Shown one piece after another: positions 17,349 to 26,958 of a DNA stretch of 64,000 nt. The stretch spans positions 1,928,356 through 1,992,355 of the forward strand of contig NZ_KE124774.1 of assembly GCF_000188155.2 (NCBI RefSeq), read 5' to 3'. The number at the start of each line of letters is the position of its first letter. The first letter of the stretch is position 1. This stretch comes from Methylocystis sp. ATCC 49242 (GTDB taxonomy: Bacteria; Pseudomonadota; Alphaproteobacteria; Rhizobiales; Beijerinckiaceae). A program made the position numbers and the translations under genes. Below the pieces are notes generated by a model. The model saw only the letters and a list, made by a program, of their open reading frames with translations, did not search any database and was not told the DNA's origin.

Positions 17349-17807
17349 TCAGGCCGACGCCGACCGGCGCGGGAGAAAGGGCGCGAGGCCGGCGCGCGCG
17401 AGCGCGTCTGCGCGGTCGTTCATCTCATGGCCGGAATGGCCCTTCACCCAGTGCCAGTGGACGTCATGCCGCTCCTCGGCGGCCTCCAGGCGCTGCCAGA
17501 GCTCGACGTTTTTCACCGGCTTCCTGTCCGCCGTGCGCCAGCCGCGGGCTTTCCAGCCCTTGATCCAGGAGGTGACGCCGCCGCGCAGATATTGCGAGTC
17601 GGTGTAGAGATCGATCACGCAAGGCCGCGTCAGCGCCTCCAGCGCCATGATGGCGGCCATCAGCTCCATGCGGTTGTTGGTGGTCAGCGGCTCGCCGCCG
17701 CTTATTTCCTTTTCGTGTTCGCCGAACCGCAGGATCGCGCCCCAGCCGCCGGGGCCCGGATTGCCGGAACAGGCCCCGTCGGTCCAAATGGAGACGCGTT
17801 TCGTCAT
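17349..17807 (-). CDS. rnhA: Ribonuclease HI
   Basis: 152 residues. It degrades the RNA of RNA-DNA hybrids. The active-site carboxylates are at their E. coli positions: D10 ([15 protein letters not shown]), E48 (NNRMELMA) and D70 (LYTDSQYL), plus the late Asp in NDRADALA; His is present in [10 protein letters not shown]. The ATG overlaps the thrB stop (ATGA), so it is translated with thrB. Last gene before the terminator. Confidence 0.97.
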   Translation of the reverse strand: MTKRVSIWTDGACSGNPGPGGWGAILRFGEHEKEISGGEPLTTNNRMELMAAIMALEALTRPCVIDLYTDSQYLRGGVTSWIKGWKARGWRTADRKPVKNVELWQRLEAAEERHDVHWHWVKGHSGHEMNDRADALARAGLAPFLPRRSASA

Positions 17808-18769
17808 GGGGCCAGGCCGTATCCGCTCACGCCCTCCGCGGCGCGGTGGAAACGCAGTTTGGCGGCGTATTCGAGCGGGTCTTTCGGTCGCACGAGCGCG
17901 CCCTTGGGCACGTTCAGCCAATCCACGAAACGCGTGAGCAGGAAGCGCAGCGCCGCCCCGCGCGCAAGGAGCGGGAAGGCGGCGATCTCCTGCGCGGTCA
18001 GCGGCCGCAGCCGGCGATAGGCGGCAAGCAGCGCCACGCCCTTCTCCGGCTGGTAAACGTGATTCTCGTCGAAGCACCAGGCGTTGAGGCAGATCGCGAG
18101 GTCGTAGGCGTAGGCGTCGGTGCAGGCGAAATAGAAGTCGATCAGGCCCGAAATCCGGTCGCCGAGGAAGAAGACATTGTCGGGAAAAAGGTCGGCGTGG
18201 ATGACGCCCCCGGGAAGTCCCTTCGGCCAGTTGCGCTCGAGATGGTCGAGCTCGGTTTCGACCAGTTCGCGCAGGCCTTCCGCCACCTCGTCGGCGCGCG
18301 TGGCGGAGGGCGAAAACAGCGGGCGCCAGCCCTGAACCGACAGCGCATTGGCGCGCGTGAGCGGAAAGCCCGCGCCGGCGACATGGAGCCGCGCAAGCGC
18401 CTCGCCGAGCGCGGCGCAATGGACGGGCTCGGGATGATGGATCGAGTATCCGTCGAGAAAGGTGACGATGACCGCCGGCCGGCCCGCGAGCCGGCCGAGC
18501 GAAGCCCCCGCACGGTTTTTCACCGGCTGCGGGCAGGTGACGCCCTGCGTCGCGAGATGCTCCATCAGCCCAAGGAAAAAGGGCAGATCGGCCTCCGCCA
18601 CGCGCTTTTCGTAAAGCGTGAGGATGAAGCTGCCGGCGCTCGTGTGAAGGTAATAGTTCGAGTTCTCGACGCCCTCCGCAATTCCCTTGCAGGAGAGGAG
18701 TTCGCCGAGATCATAGGTCGCGAGAAAAGCGATCAGCTCCGCGTCGTCGACCTGAGTATAGACTGCCAT
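17804..18769 (-). CDS. thrB: Homoserine kinase, aminoglycoside-phosphotransferase type
   Basis: 321 residues. This is the proteobacterial ThrB with an APH kinase fold rather than the GHMP fold. It phosphorylates homoserine for threonine synthesis. It carries the N-terminal [13 protein letters not shown], the catalytic [10 protein letters not shown] motif and the metal-binding DFYFACTD. It lies 25 bp downstream of ispH and overlaps rnhA by 4 bp; the ispH-thrB-rnhA order is common in Rhizobiales. Confidence 0.95.
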   Translation of the reverse strand: MAVYTQVDDAELIAFLATYDLGELLSCKGIAEGVENSNYYLHTSAGSFILTLYEKRVAEADLPFFLGLMEHLATQGVTCPQPVKNRAGASLGRLAGRPAVIVTFLDGYSIHHPEPVHCAALGEALARLHVAGAGFPLTRANALSVQGWRPLFSPSATRADEVAEGLRELVETELDHLERNWPKGLPGGVIHADLFPDNVFFLGDRISGLIDFYFACTDAYAYDLAICLNAWCFDENHVYQPEKGVALLAAYRRLRPLTAQEIAAFPLLARGAALRFLLTRFVDWLNVPKGALVRPKDPLEYAAKLRFHRAAEGVSGYGLAP

Positions 18770-18794
18770 GACGTCGTCCCTGAGAGCGGCGCCC

Positions 18795-19763
18795 TCAGGC
18801 GATCGCGCGCAGCTCCTTGGGCAGGGGGAAGGACACGCTCTCGTCGGCGGTGGAGACGGTTTCGACCGTTATCTCATAGCGCTCGGCGAAAGCGTCCATG
18901 ATCTCCTCGACCAGCACTTCCGGAGCCGAGGCGCCGGCGGTGATTCCGAGCGAGGAGATATTGCCGAAGATCTCCCAGTCGATCTCGCCGCGGCCCTGCA
19001 CGAGCTGCGCGGGCGCGCCGGCGCGCTCTGCCACCTCCCGCAAGCGCTGCGAATTGGAGGAGTTGGGCGATCCCACGACGATCACGGCGTCGACATGCGG
19101 AGCCACTTCCTTCACCGCCGCCTGCCGGTTGGTGGTGGCGTAGCAGATGTCTTCCTTGTGCGGCCCGACGATCTGCGGAAAACGGCGCATCAGCGCATTG
19201 ACGATCTCCTGCGAGTCGTCGAGCGACAGCGTGGTCTGCGTCACATAGGCGAGGTTCGACTCGTCGTCGAGCTTCAGACCGGCGATGTCGTCGACCGACT
19301 CCACCAGCACCACCGCGCCATCCGGCAGCTGCCCCATTGTGCCGACGACTTCCGGATGGCCGGAATGGCCGACGAGCAGGACCCGGCGGCCGCGCTTCCA
19401 GTGGATTTCGGCCTCGCGGTGCACCTTGGTGACGAGCGGGCAGGTCGCGTCGATCGCGAGCAGATTGCGCTCCGCCGCCTCGGCGGAAACGGATTTCGCG
19501 ACGCCATGGGCGGAGAAGATAACCGGCGCGTCGGTGCTCGGGATTTCCTCGAGCTCCTCGACGAAAATCGCGCCTTTTGCCTTCAGGGATTCGACGACGT
19601 AGCGGTTGTGCACGATCTCGTGGCGCACATAGACCGGCGGGCCGAATTTGGCGAGCGCGCGCTCGACGGCGTCGATGGCGCGGACCACGCCGGCGCAGAA
19701 TCCGCGCGGCGAGCACAGAAGGATTTTGAGCGGCGGCTTCATACCGCGAGGCTGAACGTTCAT
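18795..19763 (-). CDS. ispH: 4-hydroxy-3-methylbut-2-enyl diphosphate reductase
   Basis: 322 residues from ATG 19763 (GAAGG upstream); ATG 19742 (MKPPLK) is an equally conserved alternative. Last step of the MEP isoprenoid pathway, forming IPP and DMAPP. The three Fe-S cysteines are visible in RGFCAGV (C23), IDATCPLV and ICYATTNRQ, and the substrate block [13 protein letters not shown] is intact. First gene of the ispH-thrB-rnhA operon. Supplies precursors for the quinone made with ubiA in this window. Confidence 0.95.
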   Translation of the reverse strand: MNVQPRGMKPPLKILLCSPRGFCAGVVRAIDAVERALAKFGPPVYVRHEIVHNRYVVESLKAKGAIFVEELEEIPSTDAPVIFSAHGVAKSVSAEAAERNLLAIDATCPLVTKVHREAEIHWKRGRRVLLVGHSGHPEVVGTMGQLPDGAVVLVESVDDIAGLKLDDESNLAYVTQTTLSLDDSQEIVNALMRRFPQIVGPHKEDICYATTNRQAAVKEVAPHVDAVIVVGSPNSSNSQRLREVAERAGAPAQLVQGRGEIDWEIFGNISSLGITAGASAPEVLVEEIMDAFAERYEITVETVSTADESVSFPLPKELRAIA

Positions 19764-19918
19764 ATTGGCGCCTTCGGCAAATGGCGGGTGGCGGCGCCCG
19801 GGGCCCGCGTTCCGCCCGTGGAGGCCGCCCCCGGGGGGCCGGCCGCCCGCTTGTTGCGGCAGTTGGCGCAACTGATGTCGCGCCGGCGGGGGTCTGTCAA
19901 GCCGCGCGGGGGGCGAGG

Positions 19919-21883
19919 CTATTCCGCCGCGCGGCGATAGCCGGGCTCGCGCTCGCCGGCCAGGAGATAGGCGGCGACCTCCGGCTCGGCGATCGGTCTC
20001 GAGAAATAATAGCCCTGCGCGATGTTGCAACCGATGCTCGCGAGCGCCAGCACCTGTTCGGGACGCTCCACCCCCTCGGCCACGCAGGTGACGCCGATGT
20101 CGGCGCTCAGCGACTGCAACGCCTTCACGACATTGTAGCTGATCTCGTTGGTGGTGATGTCGACGACGAAGCTGCGGTCGATCTTGATCTTGTCGAGCGG
20201 CAGATTGCGCACATGGCTGAGGCTCGAATAGCCCGCGCCGAAATCGTCGAGCGAAATGCCCACGCCCAGCGCCTTGAGCGCCCGGATCGTCTCGCATGCC
20301 TGGTCGAAATCATGAGCGATCGTCGTCTCGGTGATCTCGAAATCGATGCGCCGCGGATCGACGCCGCTGCGGTGAATGATGTCGATGATCTGCAACACGC
20401 CATCGGCGGCGGAAATGTCGTGCGCGGAAAGGTTGAAGGAGAGCCGCACCTGCTCCGGCCAGTCGTTGGCGGCGGCCAGAGCCTTGCGCAACAGCACCTT
20501 GGTGAGGCGGCGGATGAAGCCAGAGCGCTCGGCGACGGGTATGAAATTGGCGGGCGACACCTCGCCGAGCGAGGGGCTCGTCCAGCGGGCCAGCGCCTCC
20601 AGCGCCAGCGTGCGGCCGGTGCGCGCGTCGACGATGGGCTGGAACACCATGGAGAGTTCGCTCTCCAGATCGGCGCTGTTCAACGCCAGTTCGATCACGC
20701 CATATTTGCGGATCTGCTCCTCATGCTCCTGCGAGAACAGGATCGCCTCGCCGCGCTTGTGGCGTTTGGCGTAATAGAGCGCATAATCGGCGCGCTCATA
20801 GAGCCGCGGCGGCGTGTCGGCGCTGTCGGGAAAAACCGCGAAGCCGACCGACGAGCCGATGCGCACATCGAGTTCGCCGAGGTAGAAGGGCGCGCGGATC
20901 ACCGCGATGAGCCTGCGCCCGAAGTCGATGATTGCGCGGTCGGACGGGTCTCCCGCGACGATCAGCGCGAATTCGTCGCCGCCGAGCCGATAAAGCCTCG
21001 CGACTCCTTCGCAGCAGAGCTCCATGCGCCGCGCCGCCTCGACGAGCAGCCTGTCGCCGACGAGGTGGCCATGCGTGTCATTGACGGGCTTGAAGCCGTC
21101 GAGATCGACGACGCCGATCGCGAGACGCCGGCGCGACAGCTTCGCGGCCGTGAAAGCCTCGTCGAGCGCGCCGAAAAAATTGCGCCGGTTGGCGAGTTCG
21201 GTCAGGCTGTCGAGATTGGCGAGACGAAGATTTTCGTCGCTCAGCCGCTGCGTCTCATCCTGTTTGTGCATCAGTGATTTGCGGGATTCCACGAGATTGG
21301 AGAAATCTCGGTAATAGGCGAACAGCACCGCCAGCATCGCTACGGTGACGAGGGCGATGTTGACCGCCATCGCGCGCAGGTTCGCCTGATCCTCGAGCAG
21401 GAAATAGAGGATGAAAGGCACGTTGACGACGAGCGCGACCAGCAGCGCCGCGGATCGCACATGCATCAGACAGAAGATGCAGCCGATGACCGTTATCGCG
21501 ATATAGAAGGCGACCTGACCGCGCGCATATGCGTCACCGTAATGATAAAGCGACAGGGCCCAGGCCGTGAAGAGGAATGAGAGCACGATCGCGAGCCGGT
21601 TGGCCTGCTGCAGCAGCCGCAAGGCGCGTTCGTCGCCAACGCATTCCGCATCGTGGGAAATCCAGAAGACGAAACGCGCCGCGCAAAAGAGACAAAGAGC
21701 GCCAGGAAGATAGAGCGAAAGATAGTTCGGCGCGACGCCATGGAAGGCGTAGCAGATCGCCAGCGAGTTGGTGATCAGGATGAAATAGAGCAGCGGGATC
21801 TGTTTGGAGAACGCCGCATATTGCGCTCTGACAAGCTCCACATTGTCGCCCGAAACCGTGAAAAGCTTTCTTGCAAGAGACAT
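19919..21883 (-). CDS. Membrane-bound GGDEF-EAL protein (cyclic-di-GMP turnover)
   Basis: 654 residues. Five to six transmembrane helices occupy residues 30-190, apparently a plain membrane sensor region rather than a named sensor domain. A short coiled coil (195-222) leads to a GGDEF domain with GGDEF at 301-305, so a diguanylate cyclase site is present. An EAL domain follows, with EAL at 429-431, the N of [17 protein letters not shown] and KIDRSF, so the phosphodiesterase metal site looks complete. Both activities are possible; which dominates cannot be told. The product-inhibition RxxD normally nine residues before the first G is EGVA (292-295), so no I-site. AAGGACG precedes the ATG, and a palindrome lies just upstream. 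Confidence 0.9.
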   Translation of the reverse strand: MSLARKLFTVSGDNVELVRAQYAAFSKQIPLLYFILITNSLAICYAFHGVAPNYLSLYLPGALCLFCAARFVFWISHDAECVGDERALRLLQQANRLAIVLSFLFTAWALSLYHYGDAYARGQVAFYIAITVIGCIFCLMHVRSAALLVALVVNVPFILYFLLEDQANLRAMAVNIALVTVAMLAVLFAYYRDFSNLVESRKSLMHKQDETQRLSDENLRLANLDSLTELANRRNFFGALDEAFTAAKLSRRRLAIGVVDLDGFKPVNDTHGHLVGDRLLVEAARRMELCCEGVARLYRLGGDEFALIVAGDPSDRAIIDFGRRLIAVIRAPFYLGELDVRIGSSVGFAVFPDSADTPPRLYERADYALYYAKRHKRGEAILFSQEHEEQIRKYGVIELALNSADLESELSMVFQPIVDARTGRTLALEALARWTSPSLGEVSPANFIPVAERSGFIRRLTKVLLRKALAAANDWPEQVRLSFNLSAHDISAADGVLQIIDIIHRSGVDPRRIDFEITETTIAHDFDQACETIRALKALGVGISLDDFGAGYSSLSHVRNLPLDKIKIDRSFVVDITTNEISYNVVKALQSLSADIGVTCVAEGVERPEQVLALASIGCNIAQGYYFSRPIAEPEVAAYLLAGEREPGYRRAAE

Positions 21884-21898
21884 TTTGAACGTCCTTGG

Positions 21899-21915
21899 GT
21901 CGCAATCATTGCGAC
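21899..21915. promoter_or_regulatory. Inverted repeat GTCGCAA-N3-TTGCGAC, candidate operator
   Basis: Perfect 7-bp arms around TCA, centred 24 bp upstream of the GGDEF-EAL start codon. A second weaker dyad (AGACACGC/TTGCGTCT) lies at about 21928-21943. The position between promoter and start would suit a repressor, or an RNA hairpin in the leader. Confidence 0.45.
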
Positions 21916-22111
21916 ATGAACGATTGTAGACACGCTTGCGTCTGCCAAAGGTTAAATGAAGGGATCGAAGCCGAAAGACGCGAAATCATGATGAACGCTT
22001 TGACAGCGAGGAAATGAAATCGTCTCGCGTTTTGGCGATAATCGGATACCATGATTGCAATCAGGTAAGCGTCAGAAATTCCCCGGCGCGAAAATCTGGA
22101 GGGAGAGAAGC

Positions 22112-23065
22112 ATGGCGGGCCTCGACGAAATTCTGTACTCGGCGCAGGGTGGACAGCTTGTCGCCAATCTCGCGCAGCGTTTCGGCCTGAGCGAGGAGCA
22201 GATGGAAAGCGCGATCAAGGCGCTCACTCCCGCGCTCGCCATCGGCCTCAGCAACGCGGCCGAGGAGCCCGCCGCATTCGGCAAGGTCGTCGGCGCGCTC
22301 TCGGCCACCGAGCGCTATTCCTTCTTCGACGAGCCCGAGGCGTCGCAGTCCGACGACTCGGTCGCGATGGGGCGCGATCTCCTCACCGACCTCTTCGGTT
22401 CGCCCGATGCGGCGGGTCAGGTCGTGCAGGTCGCCGCGCGCGAGTCGGGCGTCAGGCCGGACATTCTCAGCCAGCTTTTGCCGGTGCTCGCCTCGATCCT
22501 CATCAGCGGCCTCGGAAAAGCGATCAGCAACCAGGGCCTTGGCGGCGTTCTCGGGCAACTCGTCAATTCCGGCGCGCTCAATGACATCCTCGGCCAGGTG
22601 CTCGGCGGCGGCCAGACGCCCCGGCAAGGCGGCGAAGCGGGTCGGGCGTCGGGCGGCGGACTCGGCGATATTCTCGGACAGGTGCTCGGCGGCGGGCGCG
22701 CGCCGCAGCCGGGTCCATCCCCCACGCCGCCAGGGGGCGGGATGGCCCGCGCTCCCGGCGGCCTCGGAGACCTTCTGGGCGGGCTGCTCGGCGGGCTTCT
22801 GCGCGGCCGGCGGCCGCCGCCCGGCATGGATCGCGGCCCTGCCGACGCAGGCGGCGGCTTCAATCGCGGCGGGCCGCTCGACGTCGATTCCGGAATGGGC
22901 CGCCCGGGGCCGTCGGGACTGCCGGAGGGCATCGACGAGGCCTCTTTGCAGCAGGCGATCGAGCAGATCCAGAAGACGCTGAAGGTCGGGAAAAGCGCCC
23001 CAGCGAACACGGGCGGTCAATCCGATCTGGAGAGCCTGCTCGGACAGTTGCTGGGAAAACGCTAG
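22112..23065 (+). CDS. DUF937 (YidB-like) family protein
   Basis: 317 residues. The start at ATG 22112 has a textbook GGAGGGAG eight bases upstream, preferred over the longer frame from 22055. The N-terminal 160 residues are helical and match DUF937 (LVANLAQRFGLSEEQMESAIKALTPALAIGL, and repeated LGQLL/ILGQVLGGG units). Residues 175-290 are Gly/Pro-rich with two copies of GDILGQVLGGG and a GDLLGGLLGG stretch. No signal peptide, no catalytic motif. Function of the family is unknown. Convergent with the Flp pilin, 9 bp apart. Confidence 0.8.
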   Translation: MAGLDEILYSAQGGQLVANLAQRFGLSEEQMESAIKALTPALAIGLSNAAEEPAAFGKVVGALSATERYSFFDEPEASQSDDSVAMGRDLLTDLFGSPDAAGQVVQVAARESGVRPDILSQLLPVLASILISGLGKAISNQGLGGVLGQLVNSGALNDILGQVLGGGQTPRQGGEAGRASGGGLGDILGQVLGGGRAPQPGPSPTPPGGGMARAPGGLGDLLGGLLGGLLRGRRPPPGMDRGPADAGGGFNRGGPLDVDSGMGRPGPSGLPEGIDEASLQQAIEQIQKTLKVGKSAPANTGGQSDLESLLGQLLGKR

Positions 23066-23074
23066 AGTCGGAAA

Positions 23075-23239
23075 TCAGAAATTGCCGATGAGCTTGCCGT
23101 AATAGAGCGTCGACAGCTTGGTGCCGATGGTCGTCGAGCCCGCAATGATGATGATCGACACCATAAAGGCGATCGTCACATATTCGAGGGCCGTCGCGCC
23201 TCGCGTGTCGACAAGAAAATTGCGCAATGACCGTAGCAT
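23075..23239 (-). CDS. Flp/Fap-type pilin
   Basis: 54 residues from ATG 23239 (GGAGG upstream), the normal size for Flp prepilins; the longer frame to 23281 is not needed. It has the short basic leader, a G-A processing site in DTRGATALEY, Glu at +5 of the mature chain and the adjoining Tyr, and one hydrophobic helix (VTIAFMVSIIIIAGS). It would be cleaved by a CpaA-type prepilin peptidase and assembled by a Tad system. No cpa/tad gene is in this window, so it is an isolated pilin gene. Confidence 0.9.
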   Translation of the reverse strand: MLRSLRNFLVDTRGATALEYVTIAFMVSIIIIAGSTTIGTKLSTLYYGKLIGNF

Positions 23240-23543
23240 CGTGCCTCCATGGCCGGTGAAGCTAAAGCAGGATTCTGTCAAAAACCTTAATTACTTCGCG
23301 GGCGTTTAATCAGACCACGGAGGGTCGGCCCGCCGGATCCGGAGGCGCGCGCCTCTCCGCTTCGGCGGCGTTCGCTCACGGACTTGCGCGCGGAGCGCTT
23401 TTCCGGCAATCCATCCGCCGGGGGCGCCGGACGACCGTGGCCGGGCGGCGCCCGAATCCTCCCCGGAAAGCGGCGCCCGCCGCCTTCCCCCAGCGCCTTG
23501 GTCGATCGCATCGACCCCTCTACTATGGAAAATCTTCTCTGAA
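23240..23543. other. 304-bp intergenic region between the Flp pilin and gshA
   Basis: The left 80 bp is AT-rich with TTAA elements at 23287 and 23306 (spacing not that of a full CtrA site) and probably holds the pilin promoter. The remainder is very G+C-rich; short open frames there are Arg/Gly/Pro-rich and lack start signals, so I call no gene. Confidence 0.5.
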
Positions 23544-24932
23544 ATGGCCCGCGACGTATCAGACACGACGCCGATCACGTCGCAAAATGCGCTCGTCGAA
23601 TCGCTGGAAGCCGGTTGCAAGGGCGTCGACGCCGTGCTGCGCATCGGCACGGAACACGAGAAGATTCCCTTCTACGCCGACAGGCTTGCGCCCGTGCCCT
23701 ACGAGGGCGACGGCAAGCGCGGCGGCGTGCGCAGCCTTCTCGAAGGCCTGCGGGAGCGTATCGGCTGGGAGCCGATTCTCGACCAGGACAATCTGATCGG
23801 CCTCGCCGATCCGCGCGGCGGCGGCGCCATATCGCTCGAACCGGGGGGGCAATTCGAACTCTCCGGGGCGCCGCTCGTCGACGTTCACGCCACCCAGGCG
23901 GAACTCGACGCCCATCTCAGCGAACTCGGCGCCGTGGCGCGCCCGCTCGGCGTCAAATTTCTCGATCTCGGCTGCAGCCCGAAATGGTCGCGCGCGGAAA
24001 CGCCCGCGATGCCCAAGCAGCGCTACGCCATCATGTCGGCCTATATGCCGAAGGTCGGCTCGCGCGGTCTCGACATGATGTTCCGCACCGCGACGGTGCA
24101 GGTGAATCTCGACTTCGTCAGCGAGGCCGACATGGTCGAGAAGATGCGCGTCGGCATTGCGCTGCAGCCCGTCGTCACCGCGCTTTTCGCCAATTCTCCG
24201 TTCCTCGACGGCAGGCCGACAGGGCAGTTGTCGCAGCGCTCCTGGATCTGGCGCGACACCGATCCGGATCGCACCGGCATGCTGCCCTTCGTCTTCGAGG
24301 AGGGTTTCGGTTTCGAGCGCTACGTCGAATATGCGCTCGACGTGCCGATGTATTTCGTCAAGCGCGGGGACGTCTATCACGACGTCGCCGGAGCGAGTTT
24401 CCGCGATCTTCTGGCCGGCCGCCTGCCGCAATTGCCGGGCGAGCGCGCGACGATGTCGGACTGGGCCAACCACCTCTCCACCATCTTTCCCGAGGTGCGG
24501 CTCAAGACCTATCTCGAAATGCGCGGCGCCGATGGCGGGCCGCGGGCGCATATGACCGCGCTGCCGGCCCTTTTCGCCGGGCTCTATTACGATCGCGTCG
24601 CGCTCGATCAGGCGCTTCAGATGACAAAGGGATGGAGCGCCGCCGCGCGCGAGACCCTGCGCGCCGAAGTTCCGACAAGGGCGCTGGCGGCCGGGATCGA
24701 GGGGCGCAGCGTGCGGGACATCGCGCGCGACATGCTGGAGATAGCGGCGGCGGGCCTCGAGCGCCGCGCGCGCTTCGATGCGCAAGGGCGCGACGAGAGA
24801 ATCTATCTCGCGCCGCTGGAACGGATTGTGGAAGAAGGCCGGACGCTGGCGGAGCGCCGTCTGGAAGCCTATCGCGGCGCCTGGAGCGAATCAGTCGACG
24901 GCGCTTTCACGGACTGCGTCATCCCGATGTAA
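23544..24932 (+). CDS. gshA: Glutamate-cysteine ligase (plant/alphaproteobacterial type)
   Basis: 462 residues. It makes gamma-glutamylcysteine, the first step of glutathione synthesis, in the cytoplasm. The family blocks are present: GTEHEKIPFY (metal and glutamate site), GGQFELSGAP, LGCSPKW, PKQRYAIMSAYMP, MMFRTATVQVNLDF and TYLEMRGADGGP. Length and motifs fit the group shared by alphaproteobacteria and plants rather than E. coli GshA. Shine-Dalgarno is weak (TCTTCTCTGAA). Followed by a hairpin whose T-run faces the other strand. Confidence 0.93.
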   Translation: MARDVSDTTPITSQNALVESLEAGCKGVDAVLRIGTEHEKIPFYADRLAPVPYEGDGKRGGVRSLLEGLRERIGWEPILDQDNLIGLADPRGGGAISLEPGGQFELSGAPLVDVHATQAELDAHLSELGAVARPLGVKFLDLGCSPKWSRAETPAMPKQRYAIMSAYMPKVGSRGLDMMFRTATVQVNLDFVSEADMVEKMRVGIALQPVVTALFANSPFLDGRPTGQLSQRSWIWRDTDPDRTGMLPFVFEEGFGFERYVEYALDVPMYFVKRGDVYHDVAGASFRDLLAGRLPQLPGERATMSDWANHLSTIFPEVRLKTYLEMRGADGGPRAHMTALPALFAGLYYDRVALDQALQMTKGWSAAARETLRAEVPTRALAAGIEGRSVRDIARDMLEIAAAGLERRARFDAQGRDERIYLAPLERIVEEGRTLAERRLEAYRGAWSESVDGAFTDCVIPM

Positions 24933-24964
24933 AAAACCTTTCCGGCCAGATCGAACCGGAAAGG
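24931..24964 (-). terminator. Intrinsic terminator between gshA and the convergent small gene
   Basis: Nine-base perfect arms (24937-24945 and 24956-24964) with a 10-base loop, flanked by AAAAAA at 24931-24936. On the minus strand this gives a T-run right after the stem, so it fits termination of the gene ending at 25025; it begins at the gshA stop and may also stop gshA transcription. Confidence 0.75.
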
Positions 24965-25024
24965 CTTCTGATCTCATTGGCGTAACGCCACGCCTTCACG
25001 CGAGAAAGTCCGCCCGGCGTCTCC

Positions 25025-25351
25025 TCAGCGCGGGAACAGGTCGTTGAGCCCGAAGGGCGCGACTGGCTGAAGGTTGGCGGCGCGAGCGGCGGCGTGATGC
25101 ACGCCGTCCTGCATGGCGACATAGCCCATCGGCGCGACCGGGGTGCGGGCGATGTCGACACGCACATGGCCGCCGATCCGAACGCATCCGTTCGATCCCG
25201 CAACCGCGACATAGTCCGAACCATAGCGCGCGCAATGGCTGACGGTCTCCGCGCCGGCCGGCGCGACGGCGAAGGTCGCAAGCATGGCTCCGAGCACGCT
25301 GGCGCTCGCGAAACCGGAAGATGCGAGGGGGCGTAAAGCGGCGAACATCAT
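25025..25351 (-). CDS. Small secreted protein with a porin-N-terminus-like cysteine loop (108 aa)
   Basis: Signal peptide in residues 1-34 (cleavage after AGA). The mature part starts with two cysteines spaced as in alphaproteobacterial Porin_2 proteins: HCARYGSDY followed by GCVRIGGHVRVD, which resembles the first barrel strand of those porins. The protein then stops after about 74 mature residues, far too short for a 16-strand barrel (usually 400 or more). It could be a stand-alone small periplasmic protein or a remnant of a porin; no downstream porin sequence is visible. The RBS is poor at 25351, and internal Met at 25348 is possible. Confidence 0.6.
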   Translation of the reverse strand: MMFAALRPLASSGFASASVLGAMLATFAVAPAGAETVSHCARYGSDYVAVAGSNGCVRIGGHVRVDIARTPVAPMGYVAMQDGVHHAAARAANLQPVAPFGLNDLFPR

Positions 25352-25622
25352 GGGTTGGTCAGCCTCGGTTCCGATTGTCGCGCGCCGCCGGGCGACGCGT
25401 CGGCCAATCTGGCCCAGTCAATTTTTTGCGGTCGGGTTTGCCGCTGAGCCGCCTTCCGCGACCTTGCGACGACGCCCTCCCGTCACCCGATCAATAGAGC
25501 CGAACATCGTGGCAGGATCGTGTCGCAATTGGCCAGGTCGTCCGTCTCATTTGGGATAGGAGCAATTTTCACTTTATTTTTCGTATAGTCGAAAGGTTAA
25601 CGGTTGATGGCCGCACGAACCC

Positions 25623-26363
25623 TCAGCGCCAGTCGCCGATCGTCGCCTGCACGACGGCGAGCGCGGCGACGGCGGCGGTGTCGGCGCGCAGCACGCGCGG
25701 CCCCAGCGACAGACGGACGACATTGGGGAGACGCGCGATCGATTCGCGCTCGACGTCGTCGAAGCCGCCCTCCGGCCCGACGAGCAGACTGATTCCCTCG
25801 CCTTCCCTCCCAGCGAGCGCCGCGACGGGATTGGCGATCGGCGCGTCCTCGTCGCAGAAGACGAGAAGCCGCCCCGCGGGAAAGCCCGCCAGGAACTCGG
25901 GCAAATCCGCGGCCTCCCCCACCTCCGGCACGGCGAGAACGCCGCATTGCTCGGCGGCCTCGACGGCGTTGGCGCGCAGCCGCGATGTATTGACGCGGCG
26001 GACCTGGGTGCGGCGGGTGACGACCGGAAGGAGCCGGCCGGCGCCCATTTCGGTCGCCTTCTGGGCCATATAGTCGAGCCGCGCCTGCTTGAGCGGGGCG
26101 AAGCAATAGTCGAGGTCGGCGCGCGGCGTCTGGGGACGAAGCTGCGCGCCTACCGCGAGCCGGGCCGAGCGGCGGGTCACCTCCCGCAATTCCGCCCGAA
26201 ATTCGCCATCGCGGCCGTTGAAAAGAACGATCGGGTCGCCCTCGCGCAGCCGCAGGACGTTCAGCAGGTAGTTGAGCGCTTCGGCGGGCGGGAGGACGTC
26301 GGCTCCCGGCGCCAGCGCGCTTTCGACGAAGAGACGCTGCGCAGAGAAGTCATAATGTGACAA
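25623..26363 (-). CDS. rsmE: 16S rRNA (uracil1498-N3)-methyltransferase
   Basis: 246 residues, SPOUT-class RNA methyltransferase modifying U1498 of 16S rRNA with SAM. N-terminal PUA-like domain (HYDFSAQRLFVE, HLLNVLR-like NYLLNVLRLREGD). Knot region with LVGPEGGFDDVE and the C-terminal LGPRVLRADTAAVAALA that forms the SAM site. The start is TTG at 26363, with AGGA eleven to fourteen bases upstream; no ATG fits the conserved N-terminus. Confidence 0.93.
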   Translation of the reverse strand: MSHYDFSAQRLFVESALAPGADVLPPAEALNYLLNVLRLREGDPIVLFNGRDGEFRAELREVTRRSARLAVGAQLRPQTPRADLDYCFAPLKQARLDYMAQKATEMGAGRLLPVVTRRTQVRRVNTSRLRANAVEAAEQCGVLAVPEVGEAADLPEFLAGFPAGRLLVFCDEDAPIANPVAALAGREGEGISLLVGPEGGFDDVERESIARLPNVVRLSLGPRVLRADTAAVAALAVVQATIGDWR

Positions 26364-26505
26364 GATCGGATCCTGCTGTGCGGCGGCGCCTTGCGGGGAC
26401 CTTGCCTTGAAGCGGCCGCTTTGTTTGCCGACAGGTTGGCGAAAACTTGCATGACCGGCAAGCCTGCTGGTAACACAAACAGCCCCTTAAAGCGGATAGA
26501 ACGTC

Positions 26506-26958
26506 ATGATCATCGGCGCCTTCTCCTACCCGCGCATGGTCGCAGGCCTCTCGCTGCTGGCGCTTCTCGCCGGCGCGAGCGGCGCGTCCGCGCAGTCCTG
26601 CCAGGAGGACTTCCAGAAGCTGACGGAACGGCGCATGGGCCAGATCCAGGTTCTGAACAATCTGGGCAAGGCCGGCAAGGGCAAGATGGACCCGAACGCC
26701 GCCTGCCCCGCCGCCAAGAAGCTCGTCGGCATCGAGACCGAGATGCTCAACTACATGACCAAGAACAAGGAATGGTGCAACATTCCGGACAATGTGCTCG
26801 ACGGCTTCAAGCAGGCGCGCAGCAAGACCCAGAACTTCGCCTCGCAGGCCTGCACGGTCGCCGCGAAGATGAAAAAGATGATGGAGCAGCAGCGCGAGCA
26901 GGCCGCCAACGGCGGCGGCATGATGGCGCCGCCCAAACTGCCCTCCGGACCGCTGTGA
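26506..26958 (+). CDS. Conserved secreted protein of unknown function
   Basis: 150 residues. Signal peptide residues 1-29 (LSLLALLAGASGASAQ). The mature protein is Lys/Gln/Met-rich and helical with four cysteines (SCQED, NAACPAAKK, KEWCNIP, SQACTVAAK), suggesting two disulfides in the periplasm. The C-terminal tail is Met/Gly/Pro-rich. It overlaps the GTG start of ubiA by four bases (GTGA), so both are probably translated together, although a link to quinone synthesis is only suggested by position. Confidence 0.75.
   Translation: MIIGAFSYPRMVAGLSLLALLAGASGASAQSCQEDFQKLTERRMGQIQVLNNLGKAGKGKMDPNAACPAAKKLVGIETEMLNYMTKNKEWCNIPDNVLDGFKQARSKTQNFASQACTVAAKMKKMMEQQREQAANGGGMMAPPKLPSGPL

Noticed and set aside
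23287-23511. 74-codon frame between the Flp pilin and gshA
   Set aside because: Arg/Gly/Pro-rich, no RBS, in a GC-rich spacer.
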